DNA from: an uncultured bacterium
Lineage (GTDB): Bacteria > Verrucomicrobiota > Verrucomicrobiia > Opitutales > Intestinicryptomonadaceae
DNA: 7,067 bases
Assembly (NCBI GenBank): GCA_905214995.1
Contig: CAJMOT010000112.1
Location: forward strand, 1 to 7,067
Direction of reading: 5' to 3'
The notes under the pieces were generated by a model. It had not been told where the DNA came from. It was given only the letters and a program-made list of their open reading frames with translations, and made no database searches. Made by a program: the position numbers and the translations under genes. Of the stretch, positions 1-5,284 are shown one piece after another; position 1 is the first letter of the stretch, and every line of letters begins with the position of its first letter.

Positions 1-1052
1 CCGATAGCGTAGGTGTTATAGACCTCCTCCGGCTTGAATGTCGCCTCGTTTACTGCGTCCTCATAGGAGAGCCACGAGGCCGCGCCGGTCGCCTTTACGT
101 TAAAGTCCTTGCAGAGAACGCCGGGCAAGTCCTCGGGATTTTTCTTTGCTCGCTCTACGAAGTCGGCGAGCGTGGTATATTGCTTTATCGTCCCGAGGCC
201 GGGATTTGCCTTTATCCATGCCGTCGGGTCTGTCCACTCCTCGCGCTTGTCGAGCTCGTAGAGGACAGGGAGGAAACGCTCGTCGGGAGTCTGTCCGTCG
301 GCGACCTCGCAAGCGTAGCCGTAAAGGTTATCGAAAACAGACTCGCGCACCGTGCCGGACGTGGTAATCATAATCACGAGCGGCTGTCGGCGGCTCGAGG
401 TCGATTGCTTCATAACCTCGTAGAGATTGCGGTCGCGTATCGCGTGGAGCTCGTCGATAATGACGGCGTGAGAATTGAGGCCGTCGAGGGTGTTCGAGTC
501 CGAAGCCAGCGCCTCAAACTTGGAGGCCGTCGCCGGAAAGTAAATGTCGTTGCGCCGTTTCTTGAGAATGGCGGAGAGCTCGGGGCTCTGCTTCACCATG
601 TTCACGGCCTCGGTGAGCGTCTTTTTCGCTTGGTCTTTCTTGGTTGCTACGGAGTATATCTCCGCCGCGCCCTCGTAGTCGGCGACGAGCATATAGAGCG
701 CGAGCGCCGCGAGGAGCGTACTCTTGCCGTTCTTTCGGCCAACAAGAAAGAGTGTCTCTCGAAAGCGCCGGTATCCCGTCGCCCTCTCGAGCCACCCGAA
801 AAGGAGTTGTATATATGCTTTTTGGAAAAGCTCGAGCGTCAGAGACTCGCCGAGCGTTCCTTGAGACTGCTTGCAAAACCTCTCGACGAAGATAATCGGC
901 CTTTCGCCTACGGCCTCGTCGAAGTAATACGGCGAGCTCTCGTCCGCCGCGTCCATTTCTGCCACGAGGCGACCGTAAACGGCCTTTACCCGTCGGCTCG
1001 TGACGATTTCGCCGGAGGAAATCCGCTCCCAATATTCCCGGACGTAGTTCAC
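1..1052 (-). CDS. terL: Phage terminase large subunit, 5' part (runs off left edge)
   Basis: The large terminase is the ATP-driven motor and nuclease that packages DNA into the prohead. The minus-strand frame is open for about 350 residues from a GTG at 1052 and continues past the left edge. The ATPase half is visible: Walker A GRKNGKST at about residues 105-112, Walker B AVIIDELH at 196-203 with D200/E201, and the coupling motif MITTSG at 228-233. The C-terminal nuclease domain lies outside the window. The GTG overlaps the TAG stop of the small subunit by one base and has no good ribosome binding site, so translation is probably coupled. The first in-frame ATG (codon 33, near 956) would remove the N-terminal YVREYWERISSGEIV segment, which looks like the usual start of this family. 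The family resembles the HK97/Terminase_1 type. The function is secure; the exact start is less so. Confidence 0.95.
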   Translation of the reverse strand, partial: MNYVREYWERISSGEIVTSRRVKAVYGRLVAEMDAADESSPYYFDEAVGERPIIFVERFCKQSQGTLGESLTLELFQKAYIQLLFGWLERATGYRRFRETLFLVGRKNGKSTLLAALALYMLVADYEGAAEIYSVATKKDQAKKTLTEAVNMVKQSPELSAILKKRRNDIYFPATASKFEALASDSNTLDGLNSHAVIIDELHAIRDRNLYEVMKQSTSSRRQPLVIMITTSGTVRESVFDNLYGYACEVADGQTPDERFLPVLYELDKREEWTDPTAWIKANPGLGTIKQYTTLADFVERAKKNPEDLPGVLCKDFNVKATGAASWLSYEDAVNEATFKPEEVYNTYAI

Positions 1053-1441
1053 TACTTGCCCGACCGGGCGGCGGGCTTTGTGATAAAGCTCATAAGCTCG
1101 TCACCCGCCGATTTCTTTTCTTTCTCCGGGAGCAACGCGACGAGCTGATTTGTGAGAGCGGAAAAGGATTTTATCGTCGTGTTGTAGGCACGGAGAGCCG
1201 GGGACTCCCGGCGGAGCTTTTGCGCCCCCTGTACGAAATCCTCTATCAAGTCGCCGTTGTTGATTTCGTCGGCGAGGCGTTCCAGCGTGACGGAGGTCAC
1301 GGCAAATTGATTGATAAGCCCCTCGGCAAACTGCCGCTTTTCGGGAGGCATTTCTCGGAAAAGCCGTTTAATTTTCTTCTTTTTCGCCTCGATTTTTTCA
1401 GAAATCGAAAGCTCGTCGTAGCTTTTTTTATTTGCCGCCAT
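1052..1441 (-). CDS. terS: Phage terminase small subunit
   Basis: This 129-residue protein lies between an HNH endonuclease and the large terminase, the usual place for the small subunit that recognises the packaging site and recruits the motor. It is highly charged and mostly helical, with a lysine-rich N-terminus (EAKKKKIKRLF, about residues 18-28) and a C-terminal segment (YNTTIKSFSALTNQLVALLP, about 85-104) typical of small terminases of Firmicute phages, loosely P27-like. The ATG at 1441 has a GGGAGG about 12 bases upstream, slightly far but usable. Its stop overlaps the GTG of terL. Assignment rests on position and sequence style; small terminases diverge strongly, so the precise family is uncertain. 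Confidence 0.85.
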   Translation of the reverse strand: MAANKKSYDELSISEKIEAKKKKIKRLFREMPPEKRQFAEGLINQFAVTSVTLERLADEINNGDLIEDFVQGAQKLRRESPALRAYNTTIKSFSALTNQLVALLPEKEKKSAGDELMSFITKPAARSGK

Positions 1442-1542
1442 ATAATGAGTAAACCTCCCTCCGCCCCGGTTTTACCCCCCCCCTCATGTGCGCGCCCGGG
1501 TCGGTTCTTCCGAGGATTGAGGCGCGGTTACTTACCGGGTAT
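1442..1542. other. HNH-TerS spacer with C9 tract; possible cos region
   Basis: This 101-base spacer separates the HNH stop from the terS start. It contains nine C in a row (1475-1483 on the plus strand), and a G7 run at 1560-1566 sits just inside the end of the HNH gene. A short inverted repeat (CGGT TACTT ACCG) lies near 1526-1538. No promoter or terminator is evident. HNH proteins beside terminases are associated with cos-type packaging, so the cohesive-end site may lie here or upstream of HNH, but nothing in the bases proves it. Confidence 0.3.
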
Positions 1543-1857
1543 CTATTTCGGCGCACCCCGGGGGGGATGTGGCGCTGTGATAATATTTCCGTCTGCATCG
1601 AAAGCGAGGCCGTCGGCAAGCGGCGGCGTTCCCTCGTGTATCAATGCGTGACACGTCCGGCAAACTGTCTCGAGGTTATCCTCGCCGAGCGCGATTGCCG
1701 GGTCGTCGATGTTCCTCGGCGTGAGCTCTATCTTGTGATGCACGATAACGCCGGGCTCGCCACAATGGACGCATAGCCCCGCGTCGCGCTTGAGAATATA
1801 TGCTCGTGTGCGTCTCCATGCCGGAGACTCGTAAAACGCTTTTGCAAACTCTCTCAT
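1543..1857 (-). CDS. HNH endonuclease of the packaging module
   Basis: This 104-residue protein is an HNH nuclease of the kind encoded next to terminase genes, where such proteins assist cutting of concatemeric DNA during packaging in cos-type phages. The zinc and catalytic motifs are clear: C29-x2-C32, HH at 40-41, N61, C66-x2-CH at 69-70 and H74. The ATG at 1857 is chosen because GGAGG lies about 9 bases upstream. A longer frame begins with an ATG at 1938, but that start has no nearby ribosome binding site and its extra 27 residues do not resemble the family. The protein starts directly with MREFAKAFYESPAWRR, the expected N-terminal helix. A regulator gene and a candidate promoter lie upstream, terS downstream. 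The last residues run through a C7/G4 run (HPPRGAPK), where an indel would change the tail. Confidence 0.92.
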   Translation of the reverse strand: MREFAKAFYESPAWRRTRAYILKRDAGLCVHCGEPGVIVHHKIELTPRNIDDPAIALGEDNLETVCRTCHALIHEGTPPLADGLAFDADGNIITAPHPPRGAPK

Positions 1858-1954
1858 GCTCTCCGCCTCCGAATGGGTAAAGAGAACGCCCCGCACGGCC
1901 TCAAGCGTCCTCACGCATAAGCGCAAGGGCTCGACCATGTAGGGCGCACGGCGG

Positions 1955-1968
1955 CGAGGTTTCCCTCG
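1955..1968 (-). repeat. Small hairpin with GAAA tetraloop in the HNH leader
   Basis: Read on the minus strand, CGAGG-GAAA-CCTCG forms a 5-base-pair stem with a GNRA-type loop. It would fall in the 5' leader of the HNH-terminase transcript, downstream of the candidate promoter. No U-tract follows, so it is not a terminator. It may be a leader structure or chance. Confidence 0.3.
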
Positions 1969-1986
1969 ACCTCTCTTTACGCCTCA

Positions 1987-2016
1987 ATGATAGCACGGGG
2001 AAAATGCAAGTTTCCA
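1987..2016 (-). promoter_or_regulatory. Candidate late promoter (extended -10)
   Basis: On the minus strand TGC-TATCAT (1995 to 1987) is a good extended -10 element. TGGAAA (2016 to 2011) lies 18 bases upstream as a partial -35, matching four of six consensus positions. It sits between the ArpU-like regulator and the HNH-terS-terL block and points towards the latter. A weak -35 is what an activator-dependent late promoter would show. This assignment is inferred from motif and position only. Confidence 0.4.
1999..2015. promoter_or_regulatory. Palindromic operator-like sequence overlapping the candidate -35
   Basis: GGAAA-ATGCAAG-TTTCC is an inverted repeat with 5-base arms around a TGCA-containing centre. 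It overlaps the -35 side of the candidate late promoter. A binding site for the neighbouring ArpU/RinA-like regulator is the obvious guess, but the repeat is short and seen only once in the window. Confidence 0.3.
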
Positions 2017-2058
2017 TACGGTTTTTTTTCGATACATGAGAATAAGTTAGAAAACGCC

Positions 2059-2502
2059 TCACATAGACGGCATAGCTCCCGCGCCGAAGTAGAGGATAGC
2101 GAAGCGCACGAGCGCCTTGTTACGGAGGTCGTAGAGGCTCGACGTGGACGAATAGCATACGGCCTCCGTGATTTCGTCCTTGCTCTTGCGTTCGATGTAC
2201 CAAAGCCGGAGGATACGCGCGTCGTCCTCGTCCATCTGCGCGAGCACGTCGTCGATTTCCTCTACCTTATCCCGGGTAACTTGGATTTCCCGCATAACCT
2301 CGGCGAGCTCGAGGCAGTCCGCGAGCGCGTCGTTTACAGATTTCGCACCCGTGTACGGTTTAGACATATCCGCCGACGGATACTCCGACGGCGCGCCGTA
2401 TCGTAAAATGCGCTCCTTTTTCCGCTCGAGATTGCCTAAAGCCGTCTCGAGCAAGCCGCGAGCGCGGAGAGTTTTCTCCGCCGCCTCGAAATAGTTAATC
2501 AT
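2059..2502 (-). CDS. ArpU/RinA-like phage late transcription regulator (sigma-like)
   Basis: This 147-residue protein resembles the ArpU/RinA-type activators and small sigma-70 region-4-like proteins that Firmicute phages encode directly before their terminase genes to switch on late transcription. Residues 1-95 are helical and charged, probably a coiled coil around 66-92. Residues 96-136 form a region-4-like helix-turn-helix: ARILRLWYIERKSKDEI, then the SSTSSLYDLRNKAL recognition helix, ending in the typical FAILYFGA. The ATG at 2502 has AGGAGG eight bases upstream. It follows the MazG-like gene after a 30-base gap and is followed by the noncoding stretch with the candidate late promoter. 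The family call is strong; DNA target and activator role are inferred from family and position. Confidence 0.82.
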   Translation of the reverse strand: MINYFEAAEKTLRARGLLETALGNLERKKERILRYGAPSEYPSADMSKPYTGAKSVNDALADCLELAEVMREIQVTRDKVEEIDDVLAQMDEDDARILRLWYIERKSKDEITEAVCYSSTSSLYDLRNKALVRFAILYFGAGAMPSM

Positions 2503-2532
2503 TAGCTCGCCCTCCTCGTGCGTTATCGTGGT

Positions 2533-2916
2533 TTAGGCGCGTTTCCCTCCGTGGCGGTATTCGCGTCCCTTGTTGTACTCATGTTTTGCCATGAGCACGG
2601 CCTCAACGTCCACGCCCATATAGGCGAGGTAATCGAGGATGCGGATAATCGCGTCGCAAAGCTCGACGGCGACTCCCTCCGGCTTGCAAGTGCCGGTTTT
2701 CTCGTCCTTGTCGCAAGCGCCCTCGAACTCGCACACCGCGCCCGGGATACCACAGCACCCGTAAATAGCCGGATTGCCGTCGCGCCACTCCTCGAGCGCC
2801 TCCGACACTTCCGAATGAATGAGAGCGGCGACCTCGGGAAAGCTCCGAGCCGTCTCCCACCATCCATGCGCGACCGCGTTCTCGTGGACTTCTTTCGCAA
2901 ATTCGTTTACTGTCAT
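2533..2916 (-). CDS. MazG-like nucleotide pyrophosphohydrolase with cysteine-rich insert
   Basis: The protein has 127 residues and the helical MazG/NTP-pyrophosphatase signature: E36-x2-E39 within IHSEVSEALEEWR and E85-x2-D88 within VELCDAIIRILD, the acidic residues that bind Mg2+ in this family. Such enzymes hydrolyse nucleoside triphosphates or alarmone-like nucleotides to monophosphate and pyrophosphate, and phages use them to adjust nucleotide pools or stress signals. A loop at about residues 52-80 carries five cysteines (C54, C55, C62, C68, C77), with C87 on the following helix. The ATG at 2916 is preferred because GGAGG lies eight bases upstream and its ATGA overlaps the stop of the Rep gene. 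A longer frame from 3009 lies inside Rep. The C-terminus KHEYNKGREYRHGGK is typical of phage MazG-like proteins. The substrate is unknown. Confidence 0.85.
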   Translation of the reverse strand: MTVNEFAKEVHENAVAHGWWETARSFPEVAALIHSEVSEALEEWRDGNPAIYGCCGIPGAVCEFEGACDKDEKTGTCKPEGVAVELCDAIIRILDYLAYMGVDVEAVLMAKHEYNKGREYRHGGKRA

Positions 2917-3677
2917 TTTCGTTTCCTCCGTTTCGGTTTTATAAATACACCGTCCCGCCGATAAAAGCGGGCGACGATATACTTTCCTCCGTTTACGTCG
3001 TTGTGCCATGCGCCAGCATCCGCGAGGAAATAGCCCGGATAGAGCTTTTCATACTCGGCGTTGTTGGTCGTGTCCCGGGCGAGCTCCTCGGCGCGTCTGC
3101 CGGAGATACGCCCGTCCCGTGTTTTCGGCTCCGGGTCGATAAGATTTTTCGAGGCGTTCCATGCCCGAGTGTAAAGCGGGCTCTTGACGATGTAATGACC
3201 GAGCCCGGCGAGGCCGCTCTCCGTGAACTGCAAACGGCGGGAGTTCGCGTACCCGAGCCCCCATAGCTTTTCGAGCTCGTCTCTATCCATTCCGCCGGAT
3301 AGCGTAACATGATGATGATAGCGCCCATTCTTTGAGCCCTTTTCCGTAACGGCTATGTACTTGAGCGGCGGGAGTCCTTGCTTTTTCCGCGCTCTCTGCA
3401 CCCGACGGATATAATTCCGTAAAAGGCGTTGCGCCTCCTCCGGGCTCTCCGGCTGTTGCTGATAGGTCAAATGGATTTCGAGGTCGTCCGGCGTAAAGTT
3501 CGCGTGGAGGAGACGGACGAGCTTTTCCTCTCTATGCCGCTGATTGAGTTTCGCTTGAGCGGCGGAGGTCGGCTTGCTCCGCTTGCCTCTGCTCCGGCCT
3601 TGCCGATAGGTCGGGTAGATATATACGTCGAGATACTCGCCGCAATAATAGCGTTTCTCTCTGTAAACTGTTTTCAT
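2913..3677 (-). CDS. HUH-type rolling-circle replication initiator-like protein
   Basis: This 254-residue protein shows the motif order of HUH endonucleases of the Rep class. Motif 1 is EIHLTY at 67-72, the metal-binding histidine motif is YHHHVTL at 120-126, and the catalytic tyrosine motif is HYIVKSP at 161-167 (Y162, K165). Such enzymes nick one DNA strand, stay covalently bound through the tyrosine and start rolling-circle replication. The fold is close to the Rep proteins of small plasmids and single-stranded phages (ORF2/G2P type). Both termini are very basic, ending in KPKRRKRK. GGAGG stands seven bases before the ATG at 3677. The gene overlaps both neighbours by ATGA: the small basic protein upstream and MazG-like downstream. 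The HUH call is strong. Whether it starts replication of this element or acts otherwise is inferred. Confidence 0.82.
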   Translation of the reverse strand: MKTVYREKRYYCGEYLDVYIYPTYRQGRSRGKRSKPTSAAQAKLNQRHREEKLVRLLHANFTPDDLEIHLTYQQQPESPEEAQRLLRNYIRRVQRARKKQGLPPLKYIAVTEKGSKNGRYHHHVTLSGGMDRDELEKLWGLGYANSRRLQFTESGLAGLGHYIVKSPLYTRAWNASKNLIDPEPKTRDGRISGRRAEELARDTTNNAEYEKLYPGYFLADAGAWHNDVNGGKYIVARFYRRDGVFIKPKRRKRK

Positions 3678-3769
3678 GTGATACCCTCCGACGAGAGCTC
3701 GTCTATGGTCGGTTTGTTAATATTCCATACGAGCCCGTAAAAACGCGCTTTGCGCTCGATTTTTTGCCC

Positions 3770-3798
3770 TTGCATACCGTCCCGGAGAGTGCTATAAT
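3770..3798 (+). promoter_or_regulatory. Candidate antisense promoter (plus strand)
   Basis: On the plus strand a perfect extended -10, TGC-TATAAT (3790-3798), has TTGCAT (3770-3775) exactly 17 bases before the hexamer as a partial -35 (TTG conserved). It points away from all neighbouring genes, into the leader of the Rep operon segment. The TATAAT is also the complement of a run of tyrosine codons in the presumed small protein, so chance cannot be excluded. Confidence 0.42.
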
Positions 3799-3804
3799 AA
3801 TAAA

Positions 3805-3880
3805 GGTATGAGTAATCGCTCGTCTTTTCCGGGACGAGTCCCCGCCGACGTTCTGCAAAGCGTCGGCGGTTTCTCTTTTT
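3805..3880 (+). ncRNA. Candidate antisense RNA upstream of rep
   Basis: Transcription from the plus-strand promoter at 3770-3798 would start near 3805 and end in the T-rich tail of a terminator-like hairpin by about 3880, giving an RNA of about 75 nt. It would fold into two hairpins: CTCGTC/GACGAG (3819-3824 with 3833-3838, loop of 8) and the 9-base-pair stem at 3842-3869. It is complementary to the transcript 130-200 bases before the HUH Rep start. Antisense RNAs of this size control Rep expression in rolling-circle plasmids. That comparison is inferred from layout; the RNA is not demonstrated, and the region probably also encodes protein on the other strand. Confidence 0.35.
3842..3880 (+). 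terminator. Intrinsic terminator-like hairpin (plus strand)
   Basis: CCGCCGACG (3842-3850) and CGTCGGCGG (3861-3869) form a perfect 9-base-pair GC-rich stem with a 10-base loop, followed by TTTCTCTTTTT (3870-3880). Only plus-strand transcripts would see a U-tract; on the coding minus strand the hairpin is preceded by A5 and would not terminate. The arms encode arginine-rich stretches of the presumed small protein, an alternative reason for the symmetry. Confidence 0.5.
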
Positions 3881-3893
3881 CTGTCCTGCATTG

Positions 3894-4127
3894 TCAATCC
3901 TCCGCGCGGCGGTAAAGTTCTACGAAGTCCGCCACGAAATCGAGGATAATCCGCTTTGCCTCATAATATATAATAGGTAGGAGCAAGAGCATGAACTCGC
4001 CGCCGACAGCCTTATAGCCTCGCCACGCGAGCGCCGCGCTCAAGCCCTTTGTGAAAACGACCGCCGTCACGATAAGCACGGCGAGGAACTCCGCCGCCGC
4101 GAGGCGGCTTTTCTTTTTGCGTCTCAT
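3894..4127 (-). CDS. Small membrane protein, two transmembrane segments
   Basis: This 77-residue protein begins with a basic stretch (MRRKKKSR) followed by a hydrophobic segment at about residues 9-27 (FLAVLIVTAVVF core) and a second one at about 44-58 (EFMLLLLPIIYY). It ends in an amphipathic, charged tail. The positive N-terminus suggests that the N-terminus stays inside. The ATG at 4127 overlaps the upstream stop as ATGA and has GGAGG about eight bases before it; a longer frame from 4160 lies inside the neighbouring gene. Its length and two-helix layout are compatible with a holin-like or accessory membrane protein, but the position among middle genes, away from a lysis cassette, does not favour a holin. 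No specific function is recognised. Confidence 0.7.
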   Translation of the reverse strand: MRRKKKSRLAAAEFLAVLIVTAVVFTKGLSAALAWRGYKAVGGEFMLLLLPIIYYEAKRIILDFVADFVELYRRAED

Positions 4128-4348
4128 TCTCTGCCTCCCGTAATTATGCGGAGCGGGCAATTATCGAGGCGCTCTTTCGACACTCTGATACCCCGCGTCG
4201 CGTAAAGCGTCCCGCGAGCCGTGCAAGCGCCGTCGCTACCGCGTCCTCTATTTCCGCCCATGTTTTCGTAATATTTGCAATACGCACACGCCGTCGGGAT
4301 TTTTTTCATTTGAGTTACGACGACGACTTTCTCGAGTAGCTCACTCAT
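4124..4348 (-). CDS. Small cysteine-containing phage protein
   Basis: The protein has 74 residues. It contains C21-x2-C24 in the segment CAYCKYYEN, then C42 and C64 (DNCPLR), a four-cysteine spacing that could hold one zinc ion. The start at 4348 is chosen because its ATGA overlaps the upstream stop and GGAGG precedes it by about eight bases; the longer frame from 4369 begins inside the neighbour. It is the first of three adjacent cysteine-rich small proteins counted from the left. The function is unknown; a small zinc-binding or nucleic-acid-binding protein is the most that can be inferred. Confidence 0.72.
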   Translation of the reverse strand: MSELLEKVVVVTQMKKIPTACAYCKYYENMGGNRGRGSDGACTARGTLYATRGIRVSKERLDNCPLRIITGGRE

Positions 4349-4737
4349 TTGTCCGCCTCCTCGTTCCATGCGATAGCCTTACCGCATTGACCGCAAAAGC
4401 GGTTTCGGTTTCCGTCCTCATTGTGGAGATATTCTCCGCTTCCGCAGTTCGGGCAAGCTAAAACGCCCTCGTCTCCGTCCGGGTACGGGCTCTCTTTCAT
4501 TTGTAGAAAAAGAGCCGCTCGCCCCATTCGGCAAGCCTCGTTTACCGGCTCGAGGCTTTCGTAACGCTCCCGGTGTGTCGGGTCGAGGATTTCAAATGCT
4601 CTCTCGATACTCATTCTCTCGGACGGCTCCCGAGCGAACTCTTTTCGCGTAGTGTGCATACACGGATTTCCACAATTCCGCTTGTTGCACTCGGTATTTT
4701 TCTGCGGGTCGCACTCATATAATTTCGGAAAGTTCAT
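4345..4737 (-). CDS. Double cysteine-cluster protein with C-terminal zinc ribbon
   Basis: This 130-residue protein has two metal-site candidates. The N-terminal cluster has C9, C17, C22 and C26 in the pattern C-x7-C-x4-C-x3-CxH, followed by TTRKEFA, a layout seen in many Firmicute phage proteins of unknown role. The C-terminal zinc ribbon has C95-x2-C98 (CPNC) and C115-x2-C118 (CGQC). The middle, about 45-82 (FEILDPTHRERYESLEPVNEACRMGR in part), is helical. The ATG at 4737 overlaps the upstream stop as ATGA and has GGAGG eight bases before it. A longer frame from 4923 reads through the neighbouring gene and its extra residues look non-coding. The function is unknown; a role in nucleic-acid binding is inferred only from the ribbon. 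Confidence 0.8.
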   Translation of the reverse strand: MNFPKLYECDPQKNTECNKRNCGNPCMHTTRKEFAREPSERMSIERAFEILDPTHRERYESLEPVNEACRMGRAALFLQMKESPYPDGDEGVLACPNCGSGEYLHNEDGNRNRFCGQCGKAIAWNEEADK

Positions 4738-4973
4738 TTTTCGCCCTCCTCGTCCTCCGGGATAGGTGTAAAGCACTCGCAACGGAGGACGCGCTCTTTT
4801 TCGTCTGCGTGTATCGGGCTCGGGCGGCGGCTGTCCATGCGCTCTATACACGGGATGCAGTAATCGCCGTCTCTGCCCTTGCGCGGGTCGTGTACCTCTC
4901 GAATGTTGTCGCATTTCCGGCAATCGAACTCATACCGCCATTTCGGGAGGTTGGATTTCCGGCGGCGTATCAT
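4734..4973 (-). CDS. Small cysteine-rich protein, probable zinc binder
   Basis: The protein has 79 residues: a basic N-terminus (MIRRRKSNLPKWRYEF), then C18-x2-C21 (CRKC), C39-x2-C42 (CIPC), a late C65-x-C67 (CEC), and an acidic tail (PEDEEGEK). The two CxxC pairs, 17 residues apart, suit a single zinc ribbon or knuckle. The ATG at 4973 overlaps the upstream stop as ATGA, with AAGGAGG seven bases before it. It lies in a coupled run of small middle genes. No specific function is recognised. Confidence 0.75.
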   Translation of the reverse strand: MIRRRKSNLPKWRYEFDCRKCDNIREVHDPRKGRDGDYCIPCIERMDSRRPSPIHADEKERVLRCECFTPIPEDEEGEK

Positions 4974-5245
4974 TCCTCGGCCTCCTTATAGGCCGCGCGA
5001 ACTTCCCGCATAATGCCGGATACGGAATATTCGCCGTAGTCGATGAAACAGCAAATAGCCTCCTCGAGATTTTCGGCGTTTTCCGCCGCCGACGGGATTT
5101 CGCCCGGGTCGATGCACATATCCTCGAGAGCATCGAATACCGCTTTTGTGGCGGCGGCGCTTTCGACGGCCTTTTTTCTCGCTTGCTCGAGTCTGCGTTT
5201 GAATACCGCGAGCGCCTGCTCCGTGAGAGCCTCGCCGGGAGTCAT
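4970..5245 (-). CDS. Small acidic helical phage protein with unclear start
   Basis: The body of the protein (MTPGEALTEQALAVFKRRLE...) is helical and acidic, about 91 residues, ending SGIMREVRAAYKEAEE. It has three cysteines (MCID and ICCF) without a metal-site pattern. The start is the puzzle. The strong AAGGAGG at 5271-5277 is correctly spaced (8 bases) for an ATG at 5262, which is out of frame and reads only MKKYRK before a TGA that overlaps the ATG at 5245 as ATGA. The same frame also opens at an ATG at 5296, inside the hairpin and before the ribosome site. One more A in the A6 run at 5254-5259 would give MKKISEMTPGEAL directly from the good start. The function is unknown. Confidence 0.72.
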   Translation of the reverse strand: MTPGEALTEQALAVFKRRLEQARKKAVESAAATKAVFDALEDMCIDPGEIPSAAENAENLEEAICCFIDYGEYSVSGIMREVRAAYKEAEE

Positions 5246-5262
5246 TTCCGATATTTTTTCAT
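5242..5262 (-). other. Six-codon leader frame or remnant of the true start
   Basis: ATG at 5262, with AAGGAGG eight bases upstream, begins MKKYRK and stops at TGA 5242-5244, which overlaps the next ATG as ATGA. It may be a leader peptide that couples translation, or the real start of the gene separated by a missing base in A6. Confidence 0.4.
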
Positions 5263-5284
5263 GGTATGAGCCTCCTTGTGGCTT

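Larger units (their letters stand above)
1858..2058. promoter_or_regulatory. Noncoding regulatory stretch before the packaging genes
   Basis: About 200 bases without a supported gene separate the ArpU-like regulator from the HNH gene. It is more AT-rich than the genes and holds an A8 run (minus strand, 2022-2029), an imperfect palindrome at 1999-2015, a candidate extended -10 promoter at 1987-2016, and a small hairpin at 1955-1968 with five base pairs and a GAAA loop (minus strand). This is the natural place for the late promoter that drives packaging and structural genes. Confidence 0.5.
3674..3891 (-). pseudogene. Small basic protein, reading frame split by one base near its start
   Basis: The frame that ends with TGA at 3674-3676, overlapping the Rep start as ATGA, reads as a plausible protein back to about 3880: ...RRFAERRRGLVPEKTSD, YSYLYYYSTLRDG, then MQGQKIERKARFYGLVWNI. 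Its only in-frame ATG is at 3775, which has no good ribosome binding site and leaves just 33 residues. An ATG at 3891 has GGAGG seven bases upstream but is in another frame, giving a less convincing 62-residue product that stops at 3703. One additional A in the A5 run at 3876-3880 would join this start to the body (MQDRKKRNRRRF...), about 72 residues. So the gene is frameshifted, mis-sequenced at a homopolymer, or expressed by slippage. The function is not recognised. A candidate plus-strand RNA lies antisense to it. Confidence 0.45.

Noticed and set aside
180..1148. Long open plus-strand frame (about 320 codons) opposite terL
   Set aside because: It is the mirror of the terminase codons, lacks a ribosome site and its product resembles no protein; the minus strand has clear Walker motifs.
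1428..1619. 63-codon minus-strand frame across the HNH end and TerS start
   Set aside because: It overlaps both genes out of frame and has no start signal; HNH proteins normally end soon after the last histidine.
3703..3891. 62-codon frame with a good ribosome site before rep as an intact gene
   Set aside because: Its second half does not look like protein, whereas the frame one base over does and couples to rep; treated as a frameshifted start instead.
3894..4127. Small membrane protein as a holin
   Set aside because: Two hydrophobic segments fit loosely, but there is no adjacent lysin and it sits among middle genes.
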